Origin: Stutzerimonas stutzeri
GTDB taxonomy: Bacteria > Pseudomonadota > Gammaproteobacteria > Pseudomonadales > Pseudomonadaceae
DNA: 64,000 bases
NCBI GenBank assembly: GCA_002387205.1
Contig: DGLA01000004.1
Location: forward strand, 30,101 to 94,100
Direction: 5' to 3'
How positions within the stretch are numbered: position 1 is the stretch's first letter; each line of letters begins with the position of its first letter. Of this stretch, positions 26,578 to 33,479 are shown in pieces. The translations under genes were made by a program, and so were the position numbers. A model generated the notes under the pieces. It searched no databases, was not told where the DNA came from, and worked only from the letters and a program-made list of their open reading frames with translations.

Positions 26578-27735
26578 ATGACTATCACCACCTTCCTGCA
26601 GCGTCTGTTTCTGATCACCTTGCTGGCGGTAGCGCCTGCTGTACAGGCCGAGCCGATCATCCCGTCCCCTCCCGAGCTGGCGGCCAAATCCTATGTGCTG
26701 ATGGATGCGGCCAGTGGCAAGGTGCTGGTGGAGAACAATGGCGACGAGCGCCTGCCGCCGGCCAGCCTGACCAAGCTGATGACGGCATACATCGCAACGC
26801 TCGAAATCCGCAAAGGCCAGATATCTGAAAGCGACATGGTGACCGTCAGTGAAAAAGCCTGGCGTACCGGTGGCTCGCGCATGTTCATCCAGGTCAATAC
26901 GCAGGTATCGGTGGACGACCTGCTGCACGGCATCATCATCCAGTCCGGCAATGACGCCAGCGTCGCCATGGCTGAGCACATTGCCGGTAGCGAGGATGCC
27001 TTTGCCGATCTGATGAACAGCACCGCGCAGCAGCTGGGCATGACCAATACCCATTTCATGAACTCGACCGGACTGCCGCATCCGGAGCATTATTCGTCCG
27101 CTGCCGACATGGCCAAACTGGCCCGGGCCATCATTCATGAGGATCCGGCGCACTACGGCATCTACGCGCAGAAGGAATTTTTCTGGAACAACATCAAGCA
27201 GCCCAACCGCAACCTGTTGCTGTGGCGCGACAAGACGGTGGATGGGCTGAAAACAGGGCATACCGAGGAGGCGGGCTACTGTCTGGTAGCCTCTGCAGTT
27301 CGCGACGACATGCGGCTGATCACGGCTGTCTTTGGCACCAATAGCGAGCAGGCGCGTGCGGCGGAGACGCAGAAACTGTTGACCTACGGCTTCCGCTTCT
27401 TCGAAACCCGCACCTTCTACCAGAAAGGCGTCGAACTGGCGAAATCCCGCGTCTGGAAAGGTGAACAGGACCAGGTCAGTGCCGGCCTGGCGAACGATCT
27501 GACCATGACCCTGCCGCGCGGCCAAATGGACAAGCTGCAAGCCGGTCTGACTTTCAACCCCGAACTGACAGCGCCCATTCAGCAGGGCGATGTGGTGGGC
27601 AAGGTCGAGGTGAGCCTCGATGGTCAGGTTGTGCAGAGCTCGGATCTCATTGCCTTGCAGGCGGTGGAAGAGGGTGGGCTGTTCAGCCGTTTGTGGGATA
27701 GCATTCAGCTGTTCTTCTTCAACCTCTTCAACTAG
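26578..27735 (+). CDS. dacC: D-alanyl-D-alanine carboxypeptidase PBP5/6
   Basis: A 385-residue low-molecular-weight PBP that trims the terminal D-Ala from stem peptides. It has a signal peptide ending VQAEP, then the active-site motifs SLTKLM (SxxK, about 61), SGND (about 122) and KTGHTEEAG (about 225), and the PBP5 C-terminal beta domain. The last ~18 residues (LFSRLWDSIQLFFFNLFN) form the amphipathic helix that tethers this family to the membrane. It follows rlpA after a 73-bp gap, in the usual Pseudomonas order. Confidence 0.95.
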   Translation: MTITTFLQRLFLITLLAVAPAVQAEPIIPSPPELAAKSYVLMDAASGKVLVENNGDERLPPASLTKLMTAYIATLEIRKGQISESDMVTVSEKAWRTGGSRMFIQVNTQVSVDDLLHGIIIQSGNDASVAMAEHIAGSEDAFADLMNSTAQQLGMTNTHFMNSTGLPHPEHYSSAADMAKLARAIIHEDPAHYGIYAQKEFFWNNIKQPNRNLLLWRDKTVDGLKTGHTEEAGYCLVASAVRDDMRLITAVFGTNSEQARAAETQKLLTYGFRFFETRTFYQKGVELAKSRVWKGEQDQVSAGLANDLTMTLPRGQMDKLQAGLTFNPELTAPIQQGDVVGKVEVSLDGQVVQSSDLIALQAVEEGGLFSRLWDSIQLFFFNLFN

Positions 27736-27795
27736 ACCTCTGGAGCGCGCCTTGGCCAACCGCCGGGCGTGCTTGCGGATCACGAGTCCGTCGCC

Positions 27796-28080
27796 ATGAC
27801 CGAAAGCAAAAGCGAAACACAGCCACCCAGGATCGAATTTCCCTGCGAACGTTACCCGATCAAAGTCATCGGTGATGCAGGCGAAGGGTTCAGCGAGACG
27901 GTGGTGGAGGTGATTCGGCGACACGCGCCGAATCTGGACGAAACCACGCTGGTGTCTCGTGACAGCCGCAACGGCCGCTTCCTGTCCGTGCAGGTGCTGA
28001 TCACGGCGACAAGTGTCGAGCAGTTGCAGGCGATCCATGTCGATTTGCGCGCAACCGGGCGCGTACACATGGTGCTCTGA
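27796..28080 (+). CDS. YbeD/DUF493 family protein
   Basis: A 94-residue small protein with the ACT-like fold of YbeD: PIKVIGDAGEGFSETVVEVIRRHAP, then SRNGRFLSVQVLITATSVEQL, and HMVL at the end. In enterobacteria it also lies between dacA and lipB, and it is often called a putative lipoate regulatory protein without proof. I start at MTESKSE, which gives the normal family length; an in-frame ATG 27 bp upstream is possible. Confidence 0.9.
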   Translation: MTESKSETQPPRIEFPCERYPIKVIGDAGEGFSETVVEVIRRHAPNLDETTLVSRDSRNGRFLSVQVLITATSVEQLQAIHVDLRATGRVHMVL

Positions 28081-28135
28081 TGTGGCCCGCAACTGACGGG
28101 TCCCTTTCTGGTCCTGCGGGCAGAAGGGCCTGCGA

Positions 28136-28795
28136 ATGACTGCTTCGGTGCTGGGCGTCCGCGAGTTTGGCCTCGTGGAGTACCCGTTGGCCTGGCAGGC
28201 CATGCAACGCTTCACCAATGAACGCACACCGTCGACGGACGATGAAATCTGGTTGCTGCAACATGCCCCGGTATTTACCCAGGGACAGGCTGGCAAGGCG
28301 GAACATCTGCTGGTGCCCGGAGATATTCCGGTAGTGCAGGCCGATCGTGGCGGGCAGGTGACCTATCATGGCCCCGGACAGCTTGTCTGCTATCTGATGC
28401 TGGATATCAGGCGGTTGGGGTTTGGCGTACGCGAACTCGTGAGTCGCATCGAACAGAGCCTGATCGATCTGCTTGCGAGTTACGATGTGCAGGCCCAGGC
28501 CAAGCCGGACGCGCCAGGTGTGTACGTCGATGGCGCGAAAATCGCGTCACTCGGCTTGCGCATCCGTAACGGATGCTCGTTCCATGGCCTGGCGCTCAAT
28601 GTGGATATGGATCTGGAGCCCTTCGGGCGGATCAATCCATGCGGATATGCCGGCATGACCATGACCCAGCTGGCCGATCTGGTGGCCGGACCAGTTGCAT
28701 TTCCTGATGTCAGTGCCCGCCTGCGTGAGCAGTTGGTCAGGCATCTCGGCTACGCACAGCAGCAGACCCTGAAGGGTGCAGTGATAGACGGCTAG
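28136..28795 (+). CDS. lipB: Octanoyltransferase LipB
   Basis: A 219-residue enzyme moving octanoyl from acyl carrier protein to lipoyl domains, the first step of lipoate assembly. Catalytic residues: cysteine in INPCGYAGM (about 165) and lysine in VDGAKIASLGLRI (about 138). DRGGQVTYHGPGQLVCYL (about 70-87) is the family signature. It is probably in the same transcript as the YbeD-like gene (55-bp gap). The next step, lipA, lies just beyond on the opposite strand. Confidence 0.96.
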   Translation: MTASVLGVREFGLVEYPLAWQAMQRFTNERTPSTDDEIWLLQHAPVFTQGQAGKAEHLLVPGDIPVVQADRGGQVTYHGPGQLVCYLMLDIRRLGFGVRELVSRIEQSLIDLLASYDVQAQAKPDAPGVYVDGAKIASLGLRIRNGCSFHGLALNVDMDLEPFGRINPCGYAGMTMTQLADLVAGPVAFPDVSARLREQLVRHLGYAQQQTLKGAVIDG

Positions 28796-28844
28796 GTCGC
28801 GCGCTGGTTTATACCGGGTGAGCGCGGGGCATGGCGTACAAGTA

Positions 28845-28878
28845 CGCCTGCCCCCGAGGCGAAGCCCAGGGGCAGGCG
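28845..28878. terminator. Hairpin between convergent lipB and lipA
   Basis: The arms CGCCTGCCCC (28845-28854) and GGGGCAGGCG (28869-28878) pair perfectly over 10 bp with a 14-base loop. It sits 49 bp after the lipB stop and 13 bp after the lipA stop on the other strand, so it could end both transcripts. On the + strand it is followed by CCTTTC, with no long T run. Confidence 0.6.
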
Positions 28879-28891
28879 CCTTTCGGCCCGA

Positions 28892-29944
28892 TCAGTTCAG
28901 ATTGAGGGTTGGAATCAGACTGCTTTCAAACGGCTGGCCCGGCACCGGAACCGGGGCGGACAGGCCCAGGTTGTTCTTTTCGAACACTCGGTCGGCTCGG
29001 TAGCTGGAGCGCACCAGCGGGCCGGCAGCGACTTCCATGAAGCCTTTCTCCAGGCCGATGTCGCGGAAACGGTTGAATTCTTCAGGGCTGACCCAGCGTT
29101 TTACCGGCAGGTGGTTGCGGGTCGGCTGTAGATACTGGCCGAGGGTGAGGATGTCCACGCCGATGGCGCGCAGGTCATCCATGGTCTGCAGCACTTCCTC
29201 GTCGGTTTCGCCCAGGCCAAGCATCAGGCTGGTCTTGGTCAGCATCTCCGGGCGATAGCGCTTGGCGTGCTCCAGCACGCGCAGGGTCTTCTCGTAGCCG
29301 GCGCGGGGGTCGCGCACGTCATGGGTCAGTCGTTTGACCGTCTCGACGTTCTGCGCGAAGACTTCCAGGCCAGAGTCCGCTACGCGTTCGATGGCTTGCA
29401 GGTCGCCGTCAAAGTCCGGTGTCAGGGCCTCCACTACCACATGCGGGGTGCGCTCCTTGATGGCGCGCACGCAGGCGGCGTAGTGTGCGGCACCGCCGTC
29501 GTCCAGATCGTCACGGTCCACCGAGGTCAGCACGATATAGCGCAGCGCCATCAGTTCCACCGACTTCGCGGTGTTCTGCGGCTCTTCCAGATCCAGCCAG
29601 CCATTGGGATTGCCGGTATCCACGGCGCAGAAGCGACACGCGCGCGTGCAGACCGAACCCATCAGCATGATGGTGGCAGTGCCGTTGGACCAGCACTCGC
29701 CCATGTTCGGGCAGTGGGATTCCTGGCAGACGGTACTCAGGCGGTGTTCGCCGACATTGCGCTTGACCGCTTCGAAGCGGCTGCCGCTGGGCGCCTTGAC
29801 CCGCAGCCACTTGGGCTTGGGTTCGAACACCTGGGGTTCGCTCGAGGCGCGGCGCTTCTGCCCGTCCTTGATTGCGGTGATGCCCTGGGTGGTACGGAAT
29901 TTTTCGCCGCTGGCAACGGCCTTGGGCTGGGAGGTTTCGGACAT
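28892..29944 (-). CDS. lipA: Lipoyl synthase
   Basis: A 350-residue radical SAM enzyme that inserts two sulfurs into octanoyl-lipoyl domains. The radical SAM cluster motif CxxxCxxC is in RACRFCAVDTG, and the auxiliary cluster motif CX4CX5C is in VCQESHCPNMGEC. The C-terminal RSSYRADRVFE contains the serine that ligates the auxiliary cluster. The first ~40 residues (polar, Lys/Arg-rich) precede the conserved core. It points toward lipB rather than following it. Confidence 0.97.
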   Translation of the reverse strand: MSETSQPKAVASGEKFRTTQGITAIKDGQKRRASSEPQVFEPKPKWLRVKAPSGSRFEAVKRNVGEHRLSTVCQESHCPNMGECWSNGTATIMLMGSVCTRACRFCAVDTGNPNGWLDLEEPQNTAKSVELMALRYIVLTSVDRDDLDDGGAAHYAACVRAIKERTPHVVVEALTPDFDGDLQAIERVADSGLEVFAQNVETVKRLTHDVRDPRAGYEKTLRVLEHAKRYRPEMLTKTSLMLGLGETDEEVLQTMDDLRAIGVDILTLGQYLQPTRNHLPVKRWVSPEEFNRFRDIGLEKGFMEVAAGPLVRSSYRADRVFEKNNLGLSAPVPVPGQPFESSLIPTLNLN

Positions 29945-30139
29945 CGGCTTTCTGGGCTCCGCTAGAGACTCCGTGGACGAGGCGGCTTTTGGCCGCCGCG
30001 CAGTTTATCACAGGCACTGACCGTTCAGTCCGCACAGCGCTGGGTGCAGTCGCTCAGAAGGGGCTGCCGAAGTTGCGTGGCCCACCTGCGCGGGGTTGGA
30101 CGGCAAGTAGCGCGTGGCCGACTGATTCGGCCGCGTTCC

Positions 30140-31465
30140 TCAGGGCTCTGCGCGCAGCTGTCCCAGCAATTCCTGCGTCGGATGGCCGTCGGCGGGCCAG
30201 CCGAGCTGCTGCTGGAATCCACGTATGGCGCTGCGCGTATTGGCACCGATGATGCCGTCGGGCAGGCCGGGATCGAAGCCTTGGGCGGCAAGGCGCTCCT
30301 GTAGCTCCATGCGTTCCGACCGGCTCAATGGCTGCTCGCCGAGGGGCCAGCTGCCTTCCACCTTGCCTGCTCCTTCGAAGCGCTCCGACAGCAGCCCGAT
30401 AGCCAATGCGTAGGACGAAGAATTGTTATAGCGCAAGATCGAACGGAAATTATCGAGGATCAGAAATGCTGGCCCTCGGTGGCCCGCAGGCAGTAACAGG
30501 CTCGCCGAGGCGTCATCATTGCCCCGCGGAAGATTGCGCAGACCCAGCTCCCGCCATGCCGCCAGCGGCTTGCGCAGGCTGCTGTCGGCCAGGGCATAGT
30601 CGAACCCGTCGGGCAATCGGACCTCGAAGCCCCAGGGCTGGCCTGCTTTCCAGCCCGACGCCTGCAGGTAGTGGGCAGCTGAGGCCAATGCATCAGCCGA
30701 GCTGTTCCAGATGTCCCGACGCCCATCGCCACTGAAGTCGACCGCATGGGTGTTGTAGGTGGTGGGTATGAACTGGGTCTGGCCCATTGCACCGGCCCAG
30801 GACCCGCGAAGCTGGGCGGGCTCGACATCACCGTGCGCAAGAATGTCCAGTGCCGCCAGCAGCTGGCTCTTGGCGAAAGCAGGCCGCCGCCCTTCATGGG
30901 CGAGCGTGGCCAGTGAGCGAATCACTGACTTGTCCCCCATGATCTGTCCGAAGCTGCTTTCCAGGCCCCAGATCGCAACCAGGGTGTTGCGGTCCACCCC
31001 GTAACGAGCCTCGATGTGATCCAGTATGTCGGCGTTCTGTTCGAGCAGGCGTTGTCCAGTCTGCACACGCTGCTTCGAGAGTGCGCCGTTCAGGTATTCC
31101 CACACCGGCCGGGTGAACTCGGGCTGGCTGCGGTCAGCCGCAATGACGCTGGGATCAGGGGTGATGCCTTCGAAGGCACGGTCGAACAGATCGGCCGAGA
31201 TGCCGGCCTGGAGGGCTTCGCGACGGAAAGCGTCACGCCACTGGGTGAACGTCTGCTGTTCACCGGCTGCGATGGGTGAGTCGCTGTCCGCGGCGCTGTC
31301 AGCGGCCGGCAGCATGCCTTGCGGGCTGGATGATGGCGCCGGTGACTGCGAGACCGGCTCGGCGGCGCAGGCGACCATGATGCTCAGGGCTGATCCGGCA
31401 ATCAGGCTGCGTAGCAGCAGTACAGGAACGAAGGTGTAAAGCATGTACCACTCTCGGCAGGTCAA
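30140..31465 (-). CDS. Lytic murein transglycosylase, SltH-like, with peptidoglycan-binding domain
   Basis: A 441-residue MltB-family (family 3) transglycosylase. It has an N-terminal membrane signal, a Ser/Pro/Ala-rich linker (about 35-70), then a catalytic domain with glutamate in AIWGLESSFGQIMG (about 170) and GSWAGAMGQTQFIPTTYNTHAVDFSGDGRRDIW. The last ~60 residues (MELQERLAAQGFDPGLPDGIIGANTRSAIRGFQQQLG) are a PG-binding-1 domain. In the P. aeruginosa order the gene here is PA3992 (SltH), from memory. A VACAAEP segment near the N terminus may be a lipobox, so it may be a lipoprotein. Its own start is at the ATG giving MTCREWYML; the later ATG (MVACAAEP) is less likely. Confidence 0.85.
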   Translation of the reverse strand: MTCREWYMLYTFVPVLLLRSLIAGSALSIMVACAAEPVSQSPAPSSSPQGMLPAADSAADSDSPIAAGEQQTFTQWRDAFRREALQAGISADLFDRAFEGITPDPSVIAADRSQPEFTRPVWEYLNGALSKQRVQTGQRLLEQNADILDHIEARYGVDRNTLVAIWGLESSFGQIMGDKSVIRSLATLAHEGRRPAFAKSQLLAALDILAHGDVEPAQLRGSWAGAMGQTQFIPTTYNTHAVDFSGDGRRDIWNSSADALASAAHYLQASGWKAGQPWGFEVRLPDGFDYALADSSLRKPLAAWRELGLRNLPRGNDDASASLLLPAGHRGPAFLILDNFRSILRYNNSSSYALAIGLLSERFEGAGKVEGSWPLGEQPLSRSERMELQERLAAQGFDPGLPDGIIGANTRSAIRGFQQQLGWPADGHPTQELLGQLRAEP

Positions 31466-31504
31466 CGGCAGCTGACCTTATCACGCTTTGAATTGCTTGG
31501 CTTT

Positions 31505-31663
31505 TCAAGCTGCCAGAAGGACCGAAGCCTCCCAGTTGGCTGACTGGGAGGCTTCGCGACGGTAGCTGCCTTTACCTTTTCGGGGCTGCTCCTGACGACT
31601 GCGGAACAGCGGCTGGGCAACCAGGGATTTGGCCTTGTTCGGCCTTTTGCGACTCTTTGCCAT
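31505..31663 (-). CDS. arfA: Alternative ribosome-rescue factor ArfA
   Basis: A 52-codon gene between sltH and holA. The product begins MAKSRKRPNKAKSLVAQPLF and continues RSRQEQPRKGKGSYRRE, then NWEAS near the end. The patterns PLFRSRQE, KGKGSY and NWEA match ArfA, which recruits release factor RF2 to ribosomes stalled on non-stop mRNAs when trans-translation fails. The protein is very basic, as expected for an rRNA-binding factor. A perfect hairpin lies inside codons 37-47 (separate entry), the known regulatory feature of arfA in E. coli. It is shorter than E. coli ArfA (72 residues). Confidence is high because motif and hairpin agree. Confidence 0.9.
   Translation of the reverse strand: MAKSRKRPNKAKSLVAQPLFRSRQEQPRKGKGSYRREASQSANWEASVLLAA
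31524..31555 (-). promoter_or_regulatory. Intragenic hairpin in arfA
   Basis: A perfect 13-bp stem with a 6-base loop; on the coding strand the arms are GAAGCCTCCCAGT and ACTGGGAGGCTTC. It spans codons 37-47 of 52. In E. coli a similar hairpin in arfA causes transcript termination or RNase III cleavage before the stop codon, giving a non-stop mRNA whose product is normally removed by tmRNA tagging. The same control is likely here. Confidence 0.85.
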
Positions 31664-31764
31664 GTTTTGAAGCCTCTTGCGTGCGATCAGTTGCGCAGCT
31701 TAGGGCTTGTACAGAAAATGTCCAGCGCAGGGCGGCGCTGCATCAGTCGGCTGCGGCTGAAGCG

Positions 31765-32793
31765 TCAGCCACCAATGCGCTTTCCGCTCAGCCTAAGGCA
31801 GAGATCTGTCAGGCCGATCCAGGGGTCACCCGGAGACTGCCCCTTGATCTGTTCGTCGATATGTTGAGCACTCATCAGCAGCCTTTGCCAGCCGGCAGCA
31901 TCGTGGCGCTGCAGGGCTTTGCTCACCAGCGGCTTGCGCTTGTCCCACACGGGTGGGCGCGCCTGGCTGAAGGCCCGGTCGAGCGGGGTACCCTGGCTGT
32001 ATTGCTGGGCAATGTTGGCGAGCTGGCGTACCTCGCGTGCCACGGCCCAGAGGATGACCGGGGCTTCGACGCCTTCGCCACGAAGGCCCTCCAGCATGCG
32101 CAGGATGTGCTCGGGCTGGCCTAGCAGCGCGGCATCGATCAGCCCGAACACGTCATAACGGGCACTATCGGCCACCGCAGCCTGCACGGTGGCTACAGTG
32201 ACCTGACCCCCTTCGGCGAGCAGCTTGAGCTTTTCTATCTCCTGCGCTGCTGCCAGCAGATTGCCCTCGACCCGGGCAGCAATCAGCTCAACCGCCTCCT
32301 GGTCGGCGGCCAGGCCGGCCTGCGCCAGGCGCTGGCGAATCCACTGCGGGAGCTGTTGCGCGTCCACCGGCCAGATCTGCAGGAATTGCACCTGTTTGCC
32401 ATCGATCAGTGCCTTGGCCCATTTGGTCTTTTGCGTATTGCCATCGAGCTTGGGCAGGCTGACCAGCAGAACGGTGTCTTCGGCCGGCCGTGCAAGGTAG
32501 TCGAGAAGCGCAGCAGCGCCCTTGTCGCCGGGCTTGCCGTTGGGGATGCGAAGCTCCAGCAGGCGCTTCTCGGCGAATAGCGACAGGCTGGCACCTGCCT
32601 CGATGAGCTGACCCCAGTCGAACCCGGTTTCGGCGTTGAGCACCTGGCGCTCGCTGAACTCCTGTTGCCGACAGGCTGCACGAATGGCGTCGCAGGCTTC
32701 CTGGCAGAGCAGGTGCTCATCACCGCTGACCACGTAGACGGGCGCAAGTGGACCTTGCAGGTGCTTGGCGAGCTGGGCGGGAGGTAATTTCAT
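31765..32793 (-). CDS. holA: DNA polymerase III subunit delta
   Basis: A 342-residue clamp-loader subunit that opens the beta clamp. N-terminal segment LAPVYVVSGDEHLLCQEACDAIR matches HolA; later ENTVLLVSLPKLD-like and ANIAQQYSQG segments fit the family. It follows lptE (39-bp gap), in the order leuS-lptE-holA found in most gammaproteobacteria. The C terminus ends near LTDLCLRLSG as expected for delta. Confidence 0.95.
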   Translation of the reverse strand: MKLPPAQLAKHLQGPLAPVYVVSGDEHLLCQEACDAIRAACRQQEFSERQVLNAETGFDWGQLIEAGASLSLFAEKRLLELRIPNGKPGDKGAAALLDYLARPAEDTVLLVSLPKLDGNTQKTKWAKALIDGKQVQFLQIWPVDAQQLPQWIRQRLAQAGLAADQEAVELIAARVEGNLLAAAQEIEKLKLLAEGGQVTVATVQAAVADSARYDVFGLIDAALLGQPEHILRMLEGLRGEGVEAPVILWAVAREVRQLANIAQQYSQGTPLDRAFSQARPPVWDKRKPLVSKALQRHDAAGWQRLLMSAQHIDEQIKGQSPGDPWIGLTDLCLRLSGKRIGG

Positions 32794-32832
32794 CGGAGGG
32801 ACAGGAGCCCGCGTGAGCAGGCTCCCTGGCAG

Positions 32833-33438
32833 TCACTGGAGGGGCAGTTCGATGGGCGACTGCAGCGGTTGCGAGGCCTGCTCACGCATTTGTGCCTCGA
32901 TCGCTTCGGCCTCGGCGCGCTTCTTCGCGTCGGCTGTCTGTTGCAGTTGATCGAGCTGTGCCGGGGTGATGTTGCGCAGGCGCATGCTCAGCTGCTGCAG
33001 AAGCTCGCGGCGCATTTCTCGGCGCAGCTGGCTCGCTTCCTGATCCGAGCTGATCAGGTTGCTGCTGTCATGAACGTAGACCTTGGACACCTCGACCTGA
33101 TCCTCCAGCAGCACAGTGCTTTGAGGGCCTCGGATCTGGTAGTCGAGTATCTGGGTCAGTTCGTATTCGGCGGTGCGCGCTGCGGTGGTATAGCTGGCCG
33201 TGCGCTGGCGGCTCTGCTCGCGCACCAGGTCGAGTGTGTAGCGTGCATCAGGGGTGACCCTGACGCCGCTGTTCTGGAGCAGCTCTTCGAGCGCCTGCAC
33301 GGTTTCGCCATAGCTGTCACGAGCCTGCAGGCTGAGCTCCTGGAGGGCAAAGCTGGTGGTGCCGGTTCCGCGGAGCTGGAAGCCGCAGGCGCTCAGCAGC
33401 AGGGCCAGGCCGACCACTGCCAGATTGCGTTTGATCAT
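32833..33438 (-). CDS. lptE: LPS assembly lipoprotein LptE
   Basis: A 201-residue outer-membrane lipoprotein that plugs the LptD barrel and helps insert lipopolysaccharide. Signal MIKRNLAVVGLALLLSACGF has the lipobox LSAC. The body begins FQLRGTGTTSFALQELSLQARDSYGETVQ, typical of LptE, and the C terminus is charged and Ala/Gln-rich. It lies between leuS and holA, the conserved site of this gene (formerly rlpB). Confidence 0.95.
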   Translation of the reverse strand: MIKRNLAVVGLALLLSACGFQLRGTGTTSFALQELSLQARDSYGETVQALEELLQNSGVRVTPDARYTLDLVREQSRQRTASYTTAARTAEYELTQILDYQIRGPQSTVLLEDQVEVSKVYVHDSSNLISSDQEASQLRREMRRELLQQLSMRLRNITPAQLDQLQQTADAKKRAEAEAIEAQMREQASQPLQSPIELPLQ

Positions 33439-33479
33439 GTTGTATCCCCTTGCCAGCTTGGCGCCCGCGCCAAGACGAA

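Noticed and set aside
26365..28296. A 643-codon antisense frame over rlpA, dacC and lipB
   Set aside because: It covers three well-identified genes on the other strand and shows no domain.
30116..30132. Short inverted repeat GGCCGA-CTGAT-TCGGCC as terminator of the sltH-like gene
   Set aside because: Only a 6-bp stem without T run; too common in GC-rich DNA to call.
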